Assembly (NCBI GenBank): GCA_016213325.1
Contig: JACRAY010000006.1
Location: forward strand, 62,001-126,000
Length of the DNA stretch: 64,000 nt
Reading direction: 5' to 3'
From: Burkholderiales bacterium
Lineage (GTDB): Bacteria; Pseudomonadota; Gammaproteobacteria; Burkholderiales; Burkholderiaceae_C
The notes beneath the pieces were generated by a model, which had not been told where the DNA came from, ran no database searches, and saw only the letters and a program-made list of their open reading frames with translations. Shown one piece after another: positions 25,804 through 36,500 of the stretch (the first letter of the stretch is position 1; every line of letters starts with the position of its first letter). The translations under genes were made by a program, and so were the position numbers.

Positions 25804-27615
25804 TCAGTCGATGTATACGATCCCGGTGCCCATCAAGCCGGCAAGGTCGATGTTGGCGGCATTGATCGGCGTGTCGGCCGCCAGCATGCCCAGCGTGGCG
25901 GCCGTGTAGCCGCCGCCCGTGATGAAGCCCACGAAGTAGCTGCGCACCTCGGCACTGGGCGCCACGCCCACGACGTTGGTGTACAGCAGGTCCACCACCG
26001 CCTGCGGGTCGTTCACGTCGGCACCCAGCCGCACTTCCAGGGCCAGTTGCATCAGCGCCTGGTACTCCATGCCGCCGTCGGCATAGAACAGGCCGATGCC
26101 CATGACCTGCGGGATGTCGACGAAGCCCGCCCCGAATACCGCACCCAGGATCTTCGCCACCATGCCTGCGTTGCGCTCGACGTCGAGCGCAACGTTCACG
26201 GCGTCGAAGTCGAGCCGCTCGACGGTGACCATGGAGTCGGCCTCGCCTGCGCCGTGCTCCACCAGCCAGCCCGTGTCGGTGCGGTGCCATGTCGCCTCGC
26301 CCTGCGAGAGTTCCCTGTACAGCGCGGTGTCGATGCCGTCGCCGCCGACCAGCGTGTCGTTGCCGCCGCCGCCCTGCAGCTCGTTGTGCCCTTCATTGCC
26401 GGTGAGGACGTTGGGCAGCGCGTTGCCGATCCCCTGGATGTCGCCGGCGCCCGCGGCCAGCTGCATGTTTTCGACGGCGCCAGCGAGCGTGTAGCCGATG
26501 CTCGCGATGACCTTGTCGATCCCCCCGCCGATGGACACCTGCTGCGCCGCCCCTTCGGGCGCCGCCGCGACGGCGTCGGGCTCGCTGACGACATCGCCGA
26601 GGCTGTCGACGACGTAGGTGTCGTTGCCTTCGCCGCCGGCCATCGTGTCGTTGCCGGTGCCGCCGTCCAGCAGGTCGTCGCCGCTGCCGCCAGACAGGCT
26701 GTCCTCGCCCGCGTCGCCGAACAGCGCATCGTTGCCTGCGCCGCCGCCCAGCGTGTCGTTGCCGCCGCGCCCGAAGATGATGTCGTCGCCGGCGGTTCCC
26801 GTGAGGCTGTCGCCGTTGGCCGTGCCGCCCGAAGGCACGTGCAGCACGCCACCGAAGCTGAAGCGCTCGATGCCCGTCAGCGTGTCGACCCCGTCGGGCC
26901 CCGACACCACGAAGTCGCCTTCGTTGGCGCCGCGCTGGATGACGTAGTTGGCGAGGACCGTGCTGTACACGGCCATGTCGTTGCCCGTGCCGCCATGCAG
27001 CGTGTCGTCACCGCCCTTGCCCTCCAGCGTGTCGTTGCCGGCGCCGCCGTCGAGCAGGTTGGCCGATGCGTCGCCTTCGATCCAGTCGTTGAAGTCCGTG
27101 CCGTAGATGTCCTCTATGCCCGAGATCGTGTCGGTGCCCCAAGCCCCGCACGCCGTGCCGGCCGCGATGTCGACCGTGATCGCACCGTCGGCCCAGTCGT
27201 AGAAGATGCCGTCGCGCCCGCCGCGGCCGTCGATGACGTTGTCGCCGTGCAGCGGCGTGAAGAAGTCGTCACCCGCGCTGCCGAGCAGGGTGTCGTTGTA
27301 CATCCCCCCGATGAGCTCCTCGATCCCGACCAGCGTGTCGTTGCCCGCCGCGCCCGTTACGAGCCCCGTCGCAAGGTCGCCGTGGATCGGCCCGGGTGCG
27401 TCGTCGTAGGCGGCTATGTCGTAGTTGCCGGCGCCGCCATCCACCAGGTCATCGCCGGCCTGGCCCCACAGGTCGTCGTCGCCGTCCCCCCCGCGCAGCG
27501 TGTCGTTGCCGTCACCCGCCTGCACGAAGTCGTCGCCCGCCAGCCCGCTGATGGAGTCGCTGCCCGGCGTGCCGTCCAGCGTGTCATTGCCCGAACTCCC
27601 GGTGATCGTGCTCAT
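25804..27615 (-). CDS. RTX calcium-binding repeat protein (RTX-4)
   Basis: A 603-residue protein. The ATG at 27615 has GGAGG 6 nt upstream, which decides against the in-frame codon at 27633. RTX nonapeptides start at residue 3 ('[20 protein letters not shown]') and alternate with degenerate spacers. A second repeat block carries 'AGDDIIFGRGGNDTLGGGAG'. The C-terminal module ('VVDLLYTNVVGVAPS', 'GLMGTGIVYID') is shared with its four paralogues. No signal peptide or protease motif is seen. It belongs to the leftward five-gene array. Confidence 0.9.
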   Translation of the reverse strand: MSTITGSSGNDTLDGTPGSDSISGLAGDDFVQAGDGNDTLRGGDGDDDLWGQAGDDLVDGGAGNYDIAAYDDAPGPIHGDLATGLVTGAAGNDTLVGIEELIGGMYNDTLLGSAGDDFFTPLHGDNVIDGRGGRDGIFYDWADGAITVDIAAGTACGAWGTDTISGIEDIYGTDFNDWIEGDASANLLDGGAGNDTLEGKGGDDTLHGGTGNDMAVYSTVLANYVIQRGANEGDFVVSGPDGVDTLTGIERFSFGGVLHVPSGGTANGDSLTGTAGDDIIFGRGGNDTLGGGAGNDALFGDAGEDSLSGGSGDDLLDGGTGNDTMAGGEGNDTYVVDSLGDVVSEPDAVAAAPEGAAQQVSIGGGIDKVIASIGYTLAGAVENMQLAAGAGDIQGIGNALPNVLTGNEGHNELQGGGGNDTLVGGDGIDTALYRELSQGEATWHRTDTGWLVEHGAGEADSMVTVERLDFDAVNVALDVERNAGMVAKILGAVFGAGFVDIPQVMGIGLFYADGGMEYQALMQLALEVRLGADVNDPQAVVDLLYTNVVGVAPSAEVRSYFVGFITGGGYTAATLGMLAADTPINAANIDLAGLMGTGIVYID

Positions 27616-27657
27616 ACAACCTCCACCATCCAATGGGCCGGGGCGTGGCCGGCATGC

Positions 27658-29088
27658 TCAGTCCGTGTAGACCAGCCCCCCGCCGGCGGCCTCGGGCACG
27701 CCCAGCACCTCGGCGAACAGCAGGCCCAGTTCACCGCGCGTCAAGTCGCCACTGGCAACCAGGCTGACGTAGTGATCGCGCTCCGCCGTGGTGGGGGCAT
27801 GCCCATACACATTAGTGAACAGGGTATTGACGACAGTCACCAGGCTGGCGCCTGAGCCCAGCCGCGCGTCGATGGCCATCTGCATCAGTTGCGCCTCGCT
27901 GTAGTCGCCGCTGTCGGTGTAGGCCAGGCCGACCGCCACCGCGGTGGGAATCGAAAGCGCCCAGTCGCCGAACACGGTGCTGAACACCGACGCCACGAAG
28001 CCCGCGTTGCCGTACAGGTCGATGGCGAGGCTGACGTCGGAGAACACCAGGCGCTCGACGCCCATGATCACGTCGAAGCCTTCGCCGAGGATGTTGGAGT
28101 ACGTCATCAGCCCGCTCGGGTCCACGCCGAAGTCGTACTGCGACATGGCGCCCTGGAACACCGCCTTGTCGATGCCCGCGTCACCCGACAGCACGTCGTC
28201 GCCGGCGCCGCCGCGCAACGTGTCGTTGCCCGCGCCGCCGTTCAGGTGGTTCCACGCACTGTTGCCGGTGATCACGTCGTCGAACGCCGAGCCGGTGGCC
28301 CTTTCGATGTTGACCAGCGAGTCGATGTGGCCCCAGTTGTCCACCGCATAGCCCGCCGCGAGGTCGATCACGACACCGCTGTTCGTGGGTTCAGGCCCGC
28401 CGTCGGCGGCATCGCCGTCGTAGAACACCGAGTCGTCGCCCGTGCTGCCATCCATGGTGTCGTTGCCGCTGCCGCCGCGCAGGAAGTCGGAGCTGGCACC
28501 GCCCATGATGACGTCGTTGCCGGCCTTGCCCATCGCGCTGCCGCCCTGCGTGTCCGACAGGACCAGCGTGTCGCCGTTGGGCGAGCCGGTGACGTTCTCG
28601 ATGGAGATCAGGAAGTCGGTGCCGATGCCGCCGCCGCTGGCGCGGCCTTCCCACAGGTTCACCACCAGTCCGGCGCCGGCCGTGTCGTAGATGACGCCGT
28701 CCATGCCGCCGCGGCCGTTGACGCGGTCGGTACCGCCGCCCGGATAGAACCAGTTGTTGAAAGTGCTGCCGTCCAGCGTATCGTTGCCGCTGCCGGCGGC
28801 GATGTTCTCGATGCGCTGCAGCGTGTCGGTGCCGCCCAGGCCGTCGAGCGCCCAGCCCGCCTGCAGGTCGACCTGCAGGTTGAAGGTGCCGGTGCGGTAG
28901 TCGGCAGTGTTGCCGAACTCGCGGTAGCTGCCGCCGTTGAGCGTGTCGTTGCCGGTGCCGCCCACCAGCCAGTCGTCGCCGAAGACGCCCAGCAGCAGGT
29001 CGTTGCCGGCGCCGCCTTCGATGTAGTCGTCCACGTTGCCGGTCGCGCCCACCAGGGTGTCGTCGCCGCTCGTGCCGTAGATGTTCAT
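27658..29088 (-). CDS. RTX calcium-binding repeat protein (RTX-3)
   Basis: A 476-residue protein with GAGGAG 8-9 nt before the ATG. Fewer and more degenerate nonapeptides than its neighbours ('[10 protein letters not shown]', '[11 protein letters not shown]', '[19 protein letters not shown]'). They are interrupted by 30-40-residue beta-rich spacers that repeat the pattern '[17 protein letters not shown]'. The C-terminal module is the common one ('[20 protein letters not shown]', ending GGGLVYTD). It lies 13 bp after RTX-2, so it is co-transcribed. Family is secure; function beyond Ca2+-dependent surface folding is unknown. Confidence 0.9.
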   Translation of the reverse strand: MNIYGTSGDDTLVGATGNVDDYIEGGAGNDLLLGVFGDDWLVGGTGNDTLNGGSYREFGNTADYRTGTFNLQVDLQAGWALDGLGGTDTLQRIENIAAGSGNDTLDGSTFNNWFYPGGGTDRVNGRGGMDGVIYDTAGAGLVVNLWEGRASGGGIGTDFLISIENVTGSPNGDTLVLSDTQGGSAMGKAGNDVIMGGASSDFLRGGSGNDTMDGSTGDDSVFYDGDAADGGPEPTNSGVVIDLAAGYAVDNWGHIDSLVNIERATGSAFDDVITGNSAWNHLNGGAGNDTLRGGAGDDVLSGDAGIDKAVFQGAMSQYDFGVDPSGLMTYSNILGEGFDVIMGVERLVFSDVSLAIDLYGNAGFVASVFSTVFGDWALSIPTAVAVGLAYTDSGDYSEAQLMQMAIDARLGSGASLVTVVNTLFTNVYGHAPTTAERDHYVSLVASGDLTRGELGLLFAEVLGVPEAAGGGLVYTD

Positions 29089-29101
29089 GTCCCCGTACTC
29101 C

Positions 29102-30091
29102 TCAAACGTATTCCAGCCCGGTCTCGAGCAGCCCGGCGTAGCCGATGTTCTGCAGGTTGTAGCCGGTGTCGGCCGCCAGCACGGCGAGTTCGGCCGTGCT
29201 GTAGCCCAGCCCGGCGAAGTAGTTCACCAGCGACTGCGGCGGCACCACGCCCGTCAGGTTGAAGTACATGATGCTGATGGCGGTGCTCATGCTCACGTTG
29301 GCGCCCATCACGTGGTCCAGCCCGTACTGCGCCAGCTCCTCGAAGTCCATGCCCGTGTCCGCGGCATCCAGCCCGAAGCCGACCCACTCGCCGTTCTGCA
29401 CCGACCAGCCGCCGATGAGCACGCCCATCAGCTTGGCCACCATCCCGGCGTTGCCTTCGATGTCCAGCGCCAGGTTGGTGTCGGCGAACATCACCCGCTC
29501 GATGCCGACCAGCGAGTCGGCGCCTTCACCCGTCAGCGTGCTCTGCTCGTGCAGCGCGGCTTCTTCGTCGGCATGCACGGTGTAGTCGGCGTGGTTGCCC
29601 GAGTACGCGGCGAAATCCAGTCCCGAGCCGCCGTCCAGCGTGTCGGCGCCTCCGCGGCCTTCCAGCGTGTCGTTGCCGCCCGCGCCTTCCAGCAGGTTGG
29701 CCAGGGCGTCGCCCTGCAGGTGGTCGGCATAGGCCGAGCCGAGCACGTTCTCGAAATCGACGACGAAGTCGCTGTCGCCCCAGTTGTCGGTGGCTGCGTT
29801 CGCTTGCAGGTCCACATGGCCACCGCTGGTGGTGGCCGGGCCGTGGTTGGTACCGGTGTCCAGCACCAACCAGTCGAAGCCCGTGCCGCCGACCAGCGAG
29901 TCGTCGCCGCTGCCGCCACTGATGCTGTCGTCGCCGCTGCTGCCCACCACCACGTCGTTGCCCGTGCCGCCTGCCAGCGAGTCGTCGCCAACGCCACCCA
30001 GGATGTCGTCGTTACCGCCGCGCCCTTCGATCTCGTCGTCTTCTATCGTTCCGACCAGCGTGTCGTTGCCGCTTGTCCCGATGATTGCCAT
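29102..30091 (-). CDS. RTX calcium-binding repeat protein, short form (RTX-2)
   Basis: At 329 residues this is the shortest paralogue: one N-terminal RTX block ('[20 protein letters not shown]', '[20 protein letters not shown]'), one middle block and the common C-terminal module. Here the module is '[20 protein letters not shown]' followed by '[13 protein letters not shown]'. It therefore defines the minimal architecture of the group. The 63-bp gap from RTX-1 is relatively AT-rich and could hold a secondary promoter. The ribosome site (GGGGGA) is weak. Confidence 0.9.
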   Translation of the reverse strand: MAIIGTSGNDTLVGTIEDDEIEGRGGNDDILGGVGDDSLAGGTGNDVVVGSSGDDSISGGSGDDSLVGGTGFDWLVLDTGTNHGPATTSGGHVDLQANAATDNWGDSDFVVDFENVLGSAYADHLQGDALANLLEGAGGNDTLEGRGGADTLDGGSGLDFAAYSGNHADYTVHADEEAALHEQSTLTGEGADSLVGIERVMFADTNLALDIEGNAGMVAKLMGVLIGGWSVQNGEWVGFGLDAADTGMDFEELAQYGLDHVMGANVSMSTAISIMYFNLTGVVPPQSLVNYFAGLGYSTAELAVLAADTGYNLQNIGYAGLLETGLEYV

Positions 30092-30154
30092 GGGAGTCCC
30101 CCGTTACATATTCTCGAAATTCGTAACCTTCGCCAGCATACCGAGTTTTCGACC

Positions 30155-33100
30155 TCAGGCTGCGAAAGCTAACCCTTCCAGGGCCCCTGCCGGGATGCCC
30201 ATGACTTCTGCCGCCAGCTGGGAAAGCGACACCTGGGTGTAGCTGCCGCTTGTGATCCACGTCACATACGAATCCCGCACTTCGGCCGTGGGCGCGGCGC
30301 CCACGAGGTTGGTGTACAACAGGGTGACTACTGCCTGGTTGCTGGCGCCTGGTCCCAGCGCCGCATCCAGCGCCAGCTGCATCAGCTGGTCCTGCGTGAG
30401 GCCCCAGTTGTCCACGATGTCCAGGCCGATGGCCGCCAGTTGCGGATTCGCGACGCTGGGCCGCCCGAACACGACCCCGAGGATCTTCGCCACGGTGCCC
30501 GCGTTGCCCTGCAGGTCATACGCCACACCGGTGTCGGTAAACCACAACCGTTCGATGTTCGAAAGGGTATCCGTGCCTTCGCCGCCGCTCACCTGCAGGC
30601 CGCCGCCCGTTTGCTGCACCGTGTACTGGCCGCGCGTGCCGGAGTAAGCCGCCGTGTCGATCCCCGCACCGCCGTCGATCGTGTCGTTGCCGCCGCCGCC
30701 GATCAGCGTGTTGCGGCCGTCGTTGCCGGCCATCACGTTGGCCAGCGCGTTACCCTGCCCTTCGAGCGGCGCGGTTCCTGCGGCCAGTTGCAGGTTCTCG
30801 ACGGCGCTGCCCAGCGTGTAGTTGATGCTCGCGATCACCTTGTCGATGCCGCCGCCGATGCCGGCCTGCGCGGCGGCGCCTTCGGGAGCGGCTGCAATCC
30901 CATCGGACTCCAGCACGATGTCGTCGAAGCTGTCGACGACGTAGGTGTCGTTGCCGATGCCGCCGGCCATGGTGTCGTTGCCGGTGCCGCCGTCGAGGAA
31001 GTCGTTGCCGTCGCCGCCGTCCAGTTCGTCATTGCCGTCGTCGCCGTACAGGGCGTCCTGGCCACCGCTGCCGCGCAAGTGGTCGGCGCCGGCGCGACCC
31101 CGGATGATTTCATCCGCGTCGGTGCCCTCGAGGACGTCGTCCTGCGGCGTGCCCGAGTCGCCGACCACGAGGAGGCGGTCGGCGAACTGAAGCACCTCGA
31201 TGTCGACCAGGTGGTCGGTCCCCTCGGGTCCGGTGACGATGATGCGGGCCGGGTCCTGCGGATCCAGCTGGATGCCGTACGCCTCGAAGTCGAAACTGAA
31301 CTGCGCCGTGTCGATGCCGTCGCCGCCGTCGAGCGTGTCGTTGCCCCCACCGCCGTGCAGCGTGTCGTTGCCCGCGCCGCCGGTGACGGAGTCGTCGCCG
31401 TCGCGGCCCTGCAGGTCGTTGGCGCCGGCACTGCCGATGAGGGTGTCGGCATACTTCGAGCCACGCGCATGCTCGATGGACAAGAGCGTGTCGTTGCCGG
31501 CAGCACCGGTTGTCGTGCCCGACGAGAGGTTGACGGTGACCGGGCCCGTCGCGTTGCTGTAACTCGCGCGGTCGTTGCCCGAGCCGCCGTCGATGGTGTC
31601 GTTGCCGCCGCGGCCTTCGATGTAATTGCCCGCCGCATTGCCGGTGACCAGGTCGCCGTACTCGCTGGCGATCACGCCCTCCATGCCCGACAGCACGTCG
31701 CTGCCGTCGGCGCCTGACGCCGTGCCCGCTGCGATGTCGACCGTCACCGGGCCGGAAGCGAACCGGTAGTCGGCCATGTCGAAGCCCAGGTCGGTCCCGC
31801 CCGCGCCACCCGCGATCGTGTCATTGCCAGCGCCGCCGCGGAAGATCTCGTCCATGTCGCGGTCGGTGCCCGAGATGACGTCGCCGAAGGTGGAACCCGC
31901 GACCAGCTCGAAGTCCACCAGCACGTCATTGCCCTGCCCGGTAGCCGTGCCCGCAGTGCCATCGGCGCCCAGCGTGACGGTGACCGGGCCCGTGGCGTCC
32001 CCGAAGTGCACTCCGTCGAACCCGGCATCCCGGGCGGCCGTGTCTCCCGGGTTCGAATTGGCGCCGCCGTCCAGCGTATCGTTGCCGTTGCCGCCGCGCA
32101 GGTAATCGCTGCCTGCGCCGCCGAAAAGGCTGTCGTTGCCGCTGCGGCCGTCGACGTCGTTGGGGCCGGCGTCACCGGCTACTGTGTCGTTGCTGTCCGA
32201 CCCCCGCACATTCTCGATGTTGACGAAGCTGTCGGTGCCGCCCCAGCCATCGCTTGCGCTGCCTGCCGTCAAGTCCACGTTCACCCCGGCGGGCGATGTC
32301 TGGAAGTTGATCCGGTCCGTTCCGCCCTTGCCGTCGATGGTGTCGTTGCCCGCGCGCCCCTCGAATGACTCGAAGTCGCCGCTGTCGCTGCCGGTGAGCG
32401 TGTCGTCGTGCGCCGAGCCTCGCACTTCCTCGATGTCGATGAGCGTGTCGGTGCCGCCCAGGCCGTCCTGCGCACTTCCGTTCGAAGTGCCGCCCAGTGT
32501 CACGTTCACGGCCGATGTGCTCGTCTGGTACTGTGCCCGGTCGAAGCCGGCGCCGCCGTCGATCGTGTCGTTGCCGCCGTTGCCGGTGAATCCCTCGAAG
32601 CCGTCGGTGGCGCCGGAGCCGTTGGCGGGGTCACCACCGACCAGCAGGTCGGCATGCACGGAGCCGACAACCAGCTCCACCTGCGACAGCGTGTCCGTGT
32701 GGCCCCAGTTGTCGATGGCCGTATGCGTGCCCAGGTTCACCGAAACGCCGATGCCCGTGAGCGGGGCATCCCCCAGGTCGAAGGAGTCGGTATCGTACGA
32801 AGCAGTGTCGAACCCGGCGCCTCCAGTGAGCGTATCGTTGCCGCTGCCCCCGATGAAGTAGTCGTCCCCCGTGCCGCCGCTGATCGAGTCGTTGCCCGCG
32901 CGCCCGAAGGCCGACCCGCTCACGCCGGACAGCAGGATGGTGTCGCCGTAGGCGCCGCCGTACGCCGACTCGACGTTCACCACCGAGTCGGTGCCCATGC
33001 CGCCGCCGGTAACGACGCAGAGGTACAGGTTGATGTTGACCGGGCCGGTCGCTTCCTCGTACATGACGGCATCGGTGCCGCCGCCACCGTCCACGCTGTC

Positions 33101-33478
33101 GTCCCCGCCGTGCGGCCGGAACCAGTTGTTGCCGCCGTTGCCGACCAGCGTGTCGTTGGCGGTCTTCGAACCGTGCAGGTTCTCGATGGCGACCAGCGTG
33201 TCCGTGCCTATCGACACACCCGTGGCCGTGCCCAGCGCCAGGCTGGCAAAGACGCCGGACGGCTCGCCGCCGTAGCTGGCGAAGTCGCCGAACGGGCCAT
33301 TGGCGCCGCCGTCCAGCAGGTCGTTGCCCGCGCCGCCCAACAGCCAGTCGTCCCCGGCGCCGCCGTACAGCGTGTCATTCCCGGAGCTGCCGTCCACCGT
33401 GTCGTTCCCGGCCAGGGCGTCGATCAGGTCGTCGCCCGGTGTGCCGGTCAGGCTGTCGTCACCATTGGTGGCTGCCAT
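30155..33478 (-). CDS. RTX calcium-binding repeat protein, long form (RTX-1, first gene of array)
   Basis: A 1107-residue protein, the first of the leftward array. It contains at least six blocks of GGxGxDxLx repeats separated by spacers of the type 'VNLSSGTTTGAAGNDTLLSI'. Near the C-terminus comes 'SINYTLGSAVENLQLAAGTA' and the shared module ('VVTLLYTNLVGAAPTAEVRD', 'GLAFAA'). There is no signal peptide. Its promoter must lie in the 83-bp gap to the divergent FecR-TPR gene, so the two are probably co-regulated. An upstream GGAG is 15 nt from the chosen ATG, so the start is slightly uncertain. Confidence 0.9.
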   Translation of the reverse strand: MAATNGDDSLTGTPGDDLIDALAGNDTVDGSSGNDTLYGGAGDDWLLGGAGNDLLDGGANGPFGDFASYGGEPSGVFASLALGTATGVSIGTDTLVAIENLHGSKTANDTLVGNGGNNWFRPHGGDDSVDGGGGTDAVMYEEATGPVNINLYLCVVTGGGMGTDSVVNVESAYGGAYGDTILLSGVSGSAFGRAGNDSISGGTGDDYFIGGSGNDTLTGGAGFDTASYDTDSFDLGDAPLTGIGVSVNLGTHTAIDNWGHTDTLSQVELVVGSVHADLLVGGDPANGSGATDGFEGFTGNGGNDTIDGGAGFDRAQYQTSTSAVNVTLGGTSNGSAQDGLGGTDTLIDIEEVRGSAHDDTLTGSDSGDFESFEGRAGNDTIDGKGGTDRINFQTSPAGVNVDLTAGSASDGWGGTDSFVNIENVRGSDSNDTVAGDAGPNDVDGRSGNDSLFGGAGSDYLRGGNGNDTLDGGANSNPGDTAARDAGFDGVHFGDATGPVTVTLGADGTAGTATGQGNDVLVDFELVAGSTFGDVISGTDRDMDEIFRGGAGNDTIAGGAGGTDLGFDMADYRFASGPVTVDIAAGTASGADGSDVLSGMEGVIASEYGDLVTGNAAGNYIEGRGGNDTIDGGSGNDRASYSNATGPVTVNLSSGTTTGAAGNDTLLSIEHARGSKYADTLIGSAGANDLQGRDGDDSVTGGAGNDTLHGGGGNDTLDGGDGIDTAQFSFDFEAYGIQLDPQDPARIIVTGPEGTDHLVDIEVLQFADRLLVVGDSGTPQDDVLEGTDADEIIRGRAGADHLRGSGGQDALYGDDGNDELDGGDGNDFLDGGTGNDTMAGGIGNDTYVVDSFDDIVLESDGIAAAPEGAAAQAGIGGGIDKVIASINYTLGSAVENLQLAAGTAPLEGQGNALANVMAGNDGRNTLIGGGGNDTIDGGAGIDTAAYSGTRGQYTVQQTGGGLQVSGGEGTDTLSNIERLWFTDTGVAYDLQGNAGTVAKILGVVFGRPSVANPQLAAIGLDIVDNWGLTQDQLMQLALDAALGPGASNQAVVTLLYTNLVGAAPTAEVRDSYVTWITSGSYTQVSLSQLAAEVMGIPAGALEGLAFAA

Positions 33479-33561
33479 GGTCAGGCCATGCTACTCCAGG
33501 CAATGCTCGCCAGCCTTCGGGTTTTTGATTAGGCTGTCCGTCGTCCTCAGGAGGATTCGGG
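33479..33561. promoter_or_regulatory. Divergent promoter region, RTX array / FecR-TPR gene
   Basis: These 83 bp separate two long divergent genes. The rightward side ends with a strong AGGAGG before the ATG at 33562. A short AT-rich patch (GGGTTTTTGATTAGG, near 33521) is the only plausible core-promoter sequence. No clear palindrome was found. The region must carry both promoters, so the RTX array and the barrel protein are likely switched together. Confidence 0.5.
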
Positions 33562-36500
33562 ATGCCCGGTGGGCCCTTCGTGCGACATCACCAGCCGCGC
33601 CTGCTGGCGTGCGTGGCGGCGCTGGCTTTGGCGTTCACGCCGGCGGGCGCCTGGGCGGCCGCGGGCGCCGAGATCGTGCTGCTCACCGGCAACGGCGAGC
33701 GGCGCCAGTCCGACGCGAGCGCCTGGGTCGCGGCCGCCGTGAAAGACCAGGTCAACGCCGGCGGCTCGGTACGCACCCTGGCCAACAGCCAGATGGGCCT
33801 GCTGATGGCCGACCGCAGCCAGATCCGCCTGAACCAGAACAGCAGCCTGCAGATCAAGTCGGTGGCCGAAGCGTCGCAGTGGTCCGAGTCCACCGTGCGG
33901 CTCAACTCGGGCCGCGCCTGGAGCCAGGCGCGCCCGCAGACCGCGCCCGCGCCCACCGAAGCCAGGGGCATCCCCGTTTCGCGCGTGAAGATGGAGACGC
34001 CCACGGCCACCATCGGCATCCGCGGCACCGACTGGGAAGTGGAAGTGGAGCCGGACGGCCGCACGCGCGTCGTGGTGCTCTCGGGCGAAGTGGACCTGGC
34101 CAACGATTTCGGCTCTGTCACGCTGGCGCAGGGCGAAGCCGGCCTGGCCGAGGCCGGCAAGGCGCCGGTGCGCTTCGTCCTGGTCAACCCGCAAAGCCGC
34201 GTGCAATGGGTGTCGGCATGGCGGGCGCAGCCGCAGCGCTGGGGCGCATCAGCCGCTGCGCGGCGTGGCGACGAGCTGCTGGCGCTGGGCGAGACAGCGC
34301 AGGCGCAGCAGGTGCTGGCACCCGCGGCGCAGGGTGGCAGGGGCGACCCACTGGCCTCCGCTTTGCTGGCCCATGCGTTGGCGCGCCAGGACAAGCTGGA
34401 CGAAGCGCAGGCGCTGCTGGCCACTGCGCTGGCCACGCACGCGCGCCACCTCGAAGTGCAGCTCGCCATCGGCGACATCGCCATGCTGCAGGGTGATACG
34501 CCACGCGCGCGGGCCGCCTACCTGGGTGTGCTGCAAGCGCAAGCGGGGCAGGTGGATGCGCTGTACGGGCTGGGCGTGATAGCGTCCGAACACGAGCGGG
34601 TGGCCGACGCGCGCGCGCTGCTGGGCGAGGCGCTGGCGAAGTCGCCGCAGGACGCGCGCGTGCAGGCGGAGCTGGCGGCCGCCGAAGCCTTCGCCGGCAA
34701 CCTGGCCGAAAGCGAGCGGCTCCTCGCCGACGTGTTGGCGCGAGAGCCGTCGAACTACCAGGCCCTCACGGCGCTGGGCGTCACGCGCCTGAAGTCCGGC
34801 CGCACGCAGGCCGCGCTGGACGACTTCCTGAAGGCTGGCCTGATCGAGCCACGCTATGCACGAGCGTGGCTGTATTCGGGCGTTGCGTTCTACCGGCTCG
34901 GCGAACGCGACCGCGCCATGCAGGCTTTCGCCAAGGCGTCGCAGCTCGACGCGCGCGACCCCATGCCGTATGTGTTCCGCAGCATGGTGCTGGTCGATGC
35001 ACTCGACCCCGGCGCGGCGATCGAAGCCTCGCGCGAGGCGCAGCTGCGCATGCCCTACCTGCGCTCGCTCAACCAGGTGGCCAGCAACCAGAAGGGCAGC
35101 GCCAACCTCGGCAGCTCGCTGGCGGCCTTCGGGCTGGAAGAGTGGGCGGGCTACTACGCGGCACGCGCGTACACGCCCTACTGGGGCGCCAGCCACCTGT
35201 TCCTGGCGGACCGCTACACGGGCAAGTTCAACCGCAACTCCGAGCTGTTCCAGGGCTACATCACCGATCCCACGGCGTTCGGCGCCTCCAACCGCGAGTC
35301 GACGCTGGTCACCGGGCCGGGCCACTACGGCCGCGTCGACGTTCTGGCCGAGCGCACCGATTGGACGCAGGGCGCGGTGGTGGGCACGCTGAATGGGCTT
35401 GCGGTCGAAGCCGTGCCGATCGCGTACTACGCCAGCGGCGACTTCGCACAGGCCGAGGCGCGGCGCGACGGCAGCTCGGGGCGCCTGCGTAATTTCACGG
35501 GCGGGCTCGGAGTGAAACCGAACGAAAGGCTCGGCGTGTTCGCCTTCGTCACCGACACCCGCCGGCCGGGCGAGTCGCGCAGCGCGGCGCTGCCGATGGG
35601 TGCGCTCGAACACGAGGACCGGCGCGCCGACGTCGGGCTCAACTTCAAGGTGCAGCCGGACAACCAGGTCTGGCTGAAGGCGGGCAGTGGCCGGCAGCGC
35701 GACCAGGTGACCGGCGTGCTGTGGGCGCCGGAAGCGGCTGCATCGCTGAATCGCATCTTCCTCACGAACATCTTCACGCCCACGGGCTCGCTCGACGACT
35801 TCCACCTCGACATCGACCAGCGCGACGTGCAGCTGCGCCACACGTTCACTGCCGGCGCGGTGCAATGGACCTGGGGCGCCGAGCAGTCGCGCCAGGCGCA
35901 GCGTGGAGCGCTGGTCACCACCTTCGCGCCGGCGCGCATCGACTCGACAATCGAAACTTCCGCGAGGGCAACCGACGCCTACCTGTCGGCGCGTTTCAAG
36001 CCCACCCAATCCGTCGAAGCACAGGTGGACCTGTTCGCGCAGCAGGTCCGCGTACGCCGGCAGGACGTGACTTCGCTGGTGCTGCTGTTCACGCCTCCCG
36101 ACGTCACGCCGATAGAAAATGGGCTGGCCGAACGCCGCTTCAACGAGCTGAATCCGCGCCTGGGCCTGCAATGGAACCTGGCGCCGCTGCAGACGCTGCG
36201 CGCGGCCCTGCAGCGCTGGCGCAAGCCCGCTTCGGCCGGCACGCTGGCGCCGGTGGACACAGTGGGCATCCCGGCCAACGACCGGCTGCTGGCCGAAGGC
36301 GGGCTGTACCGGCGCGTGCGGGTGCAGTGGGACGGCGAGCTGGACGCGCACACCTTCGTGCGCGCTTTCGCCGACCACGAGCGTATCGACAATGGCCTGA
36401 CGGGCCGCCGCAGCCCGATCTCGGACTTCCAGCTCACGCAACTGGAGCGGCTGCGCAGCCGGCCCGACGTGTTCGAGGCCAAGCCGGACCTGGAAGACAC

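Noticed and set aside
23917-27855. 1312-codon open frame on the plus strand across the RTX genes
   Set aside because: It is antisense to three clear RTX genes, lacks a ribosome site, and its composition (Val/Ala/Arg-rich periodic) is just the mirror of repeated Gly-Asp codons.
23233-33478. CRISPR-like or satellite tandem repeats
   Set aside because: The periodic DNA is 27-bp coding repeats of RTX nonapeptides, in frame and varied; there are no uniform repeats with unique spacers.
33479-33520. Sigma54-like GG...GC elements before the RTX array
   Set aside because: On the minus strand TGGCGAGCATTGC has only 8 bases between GG and GC, not the required 10.
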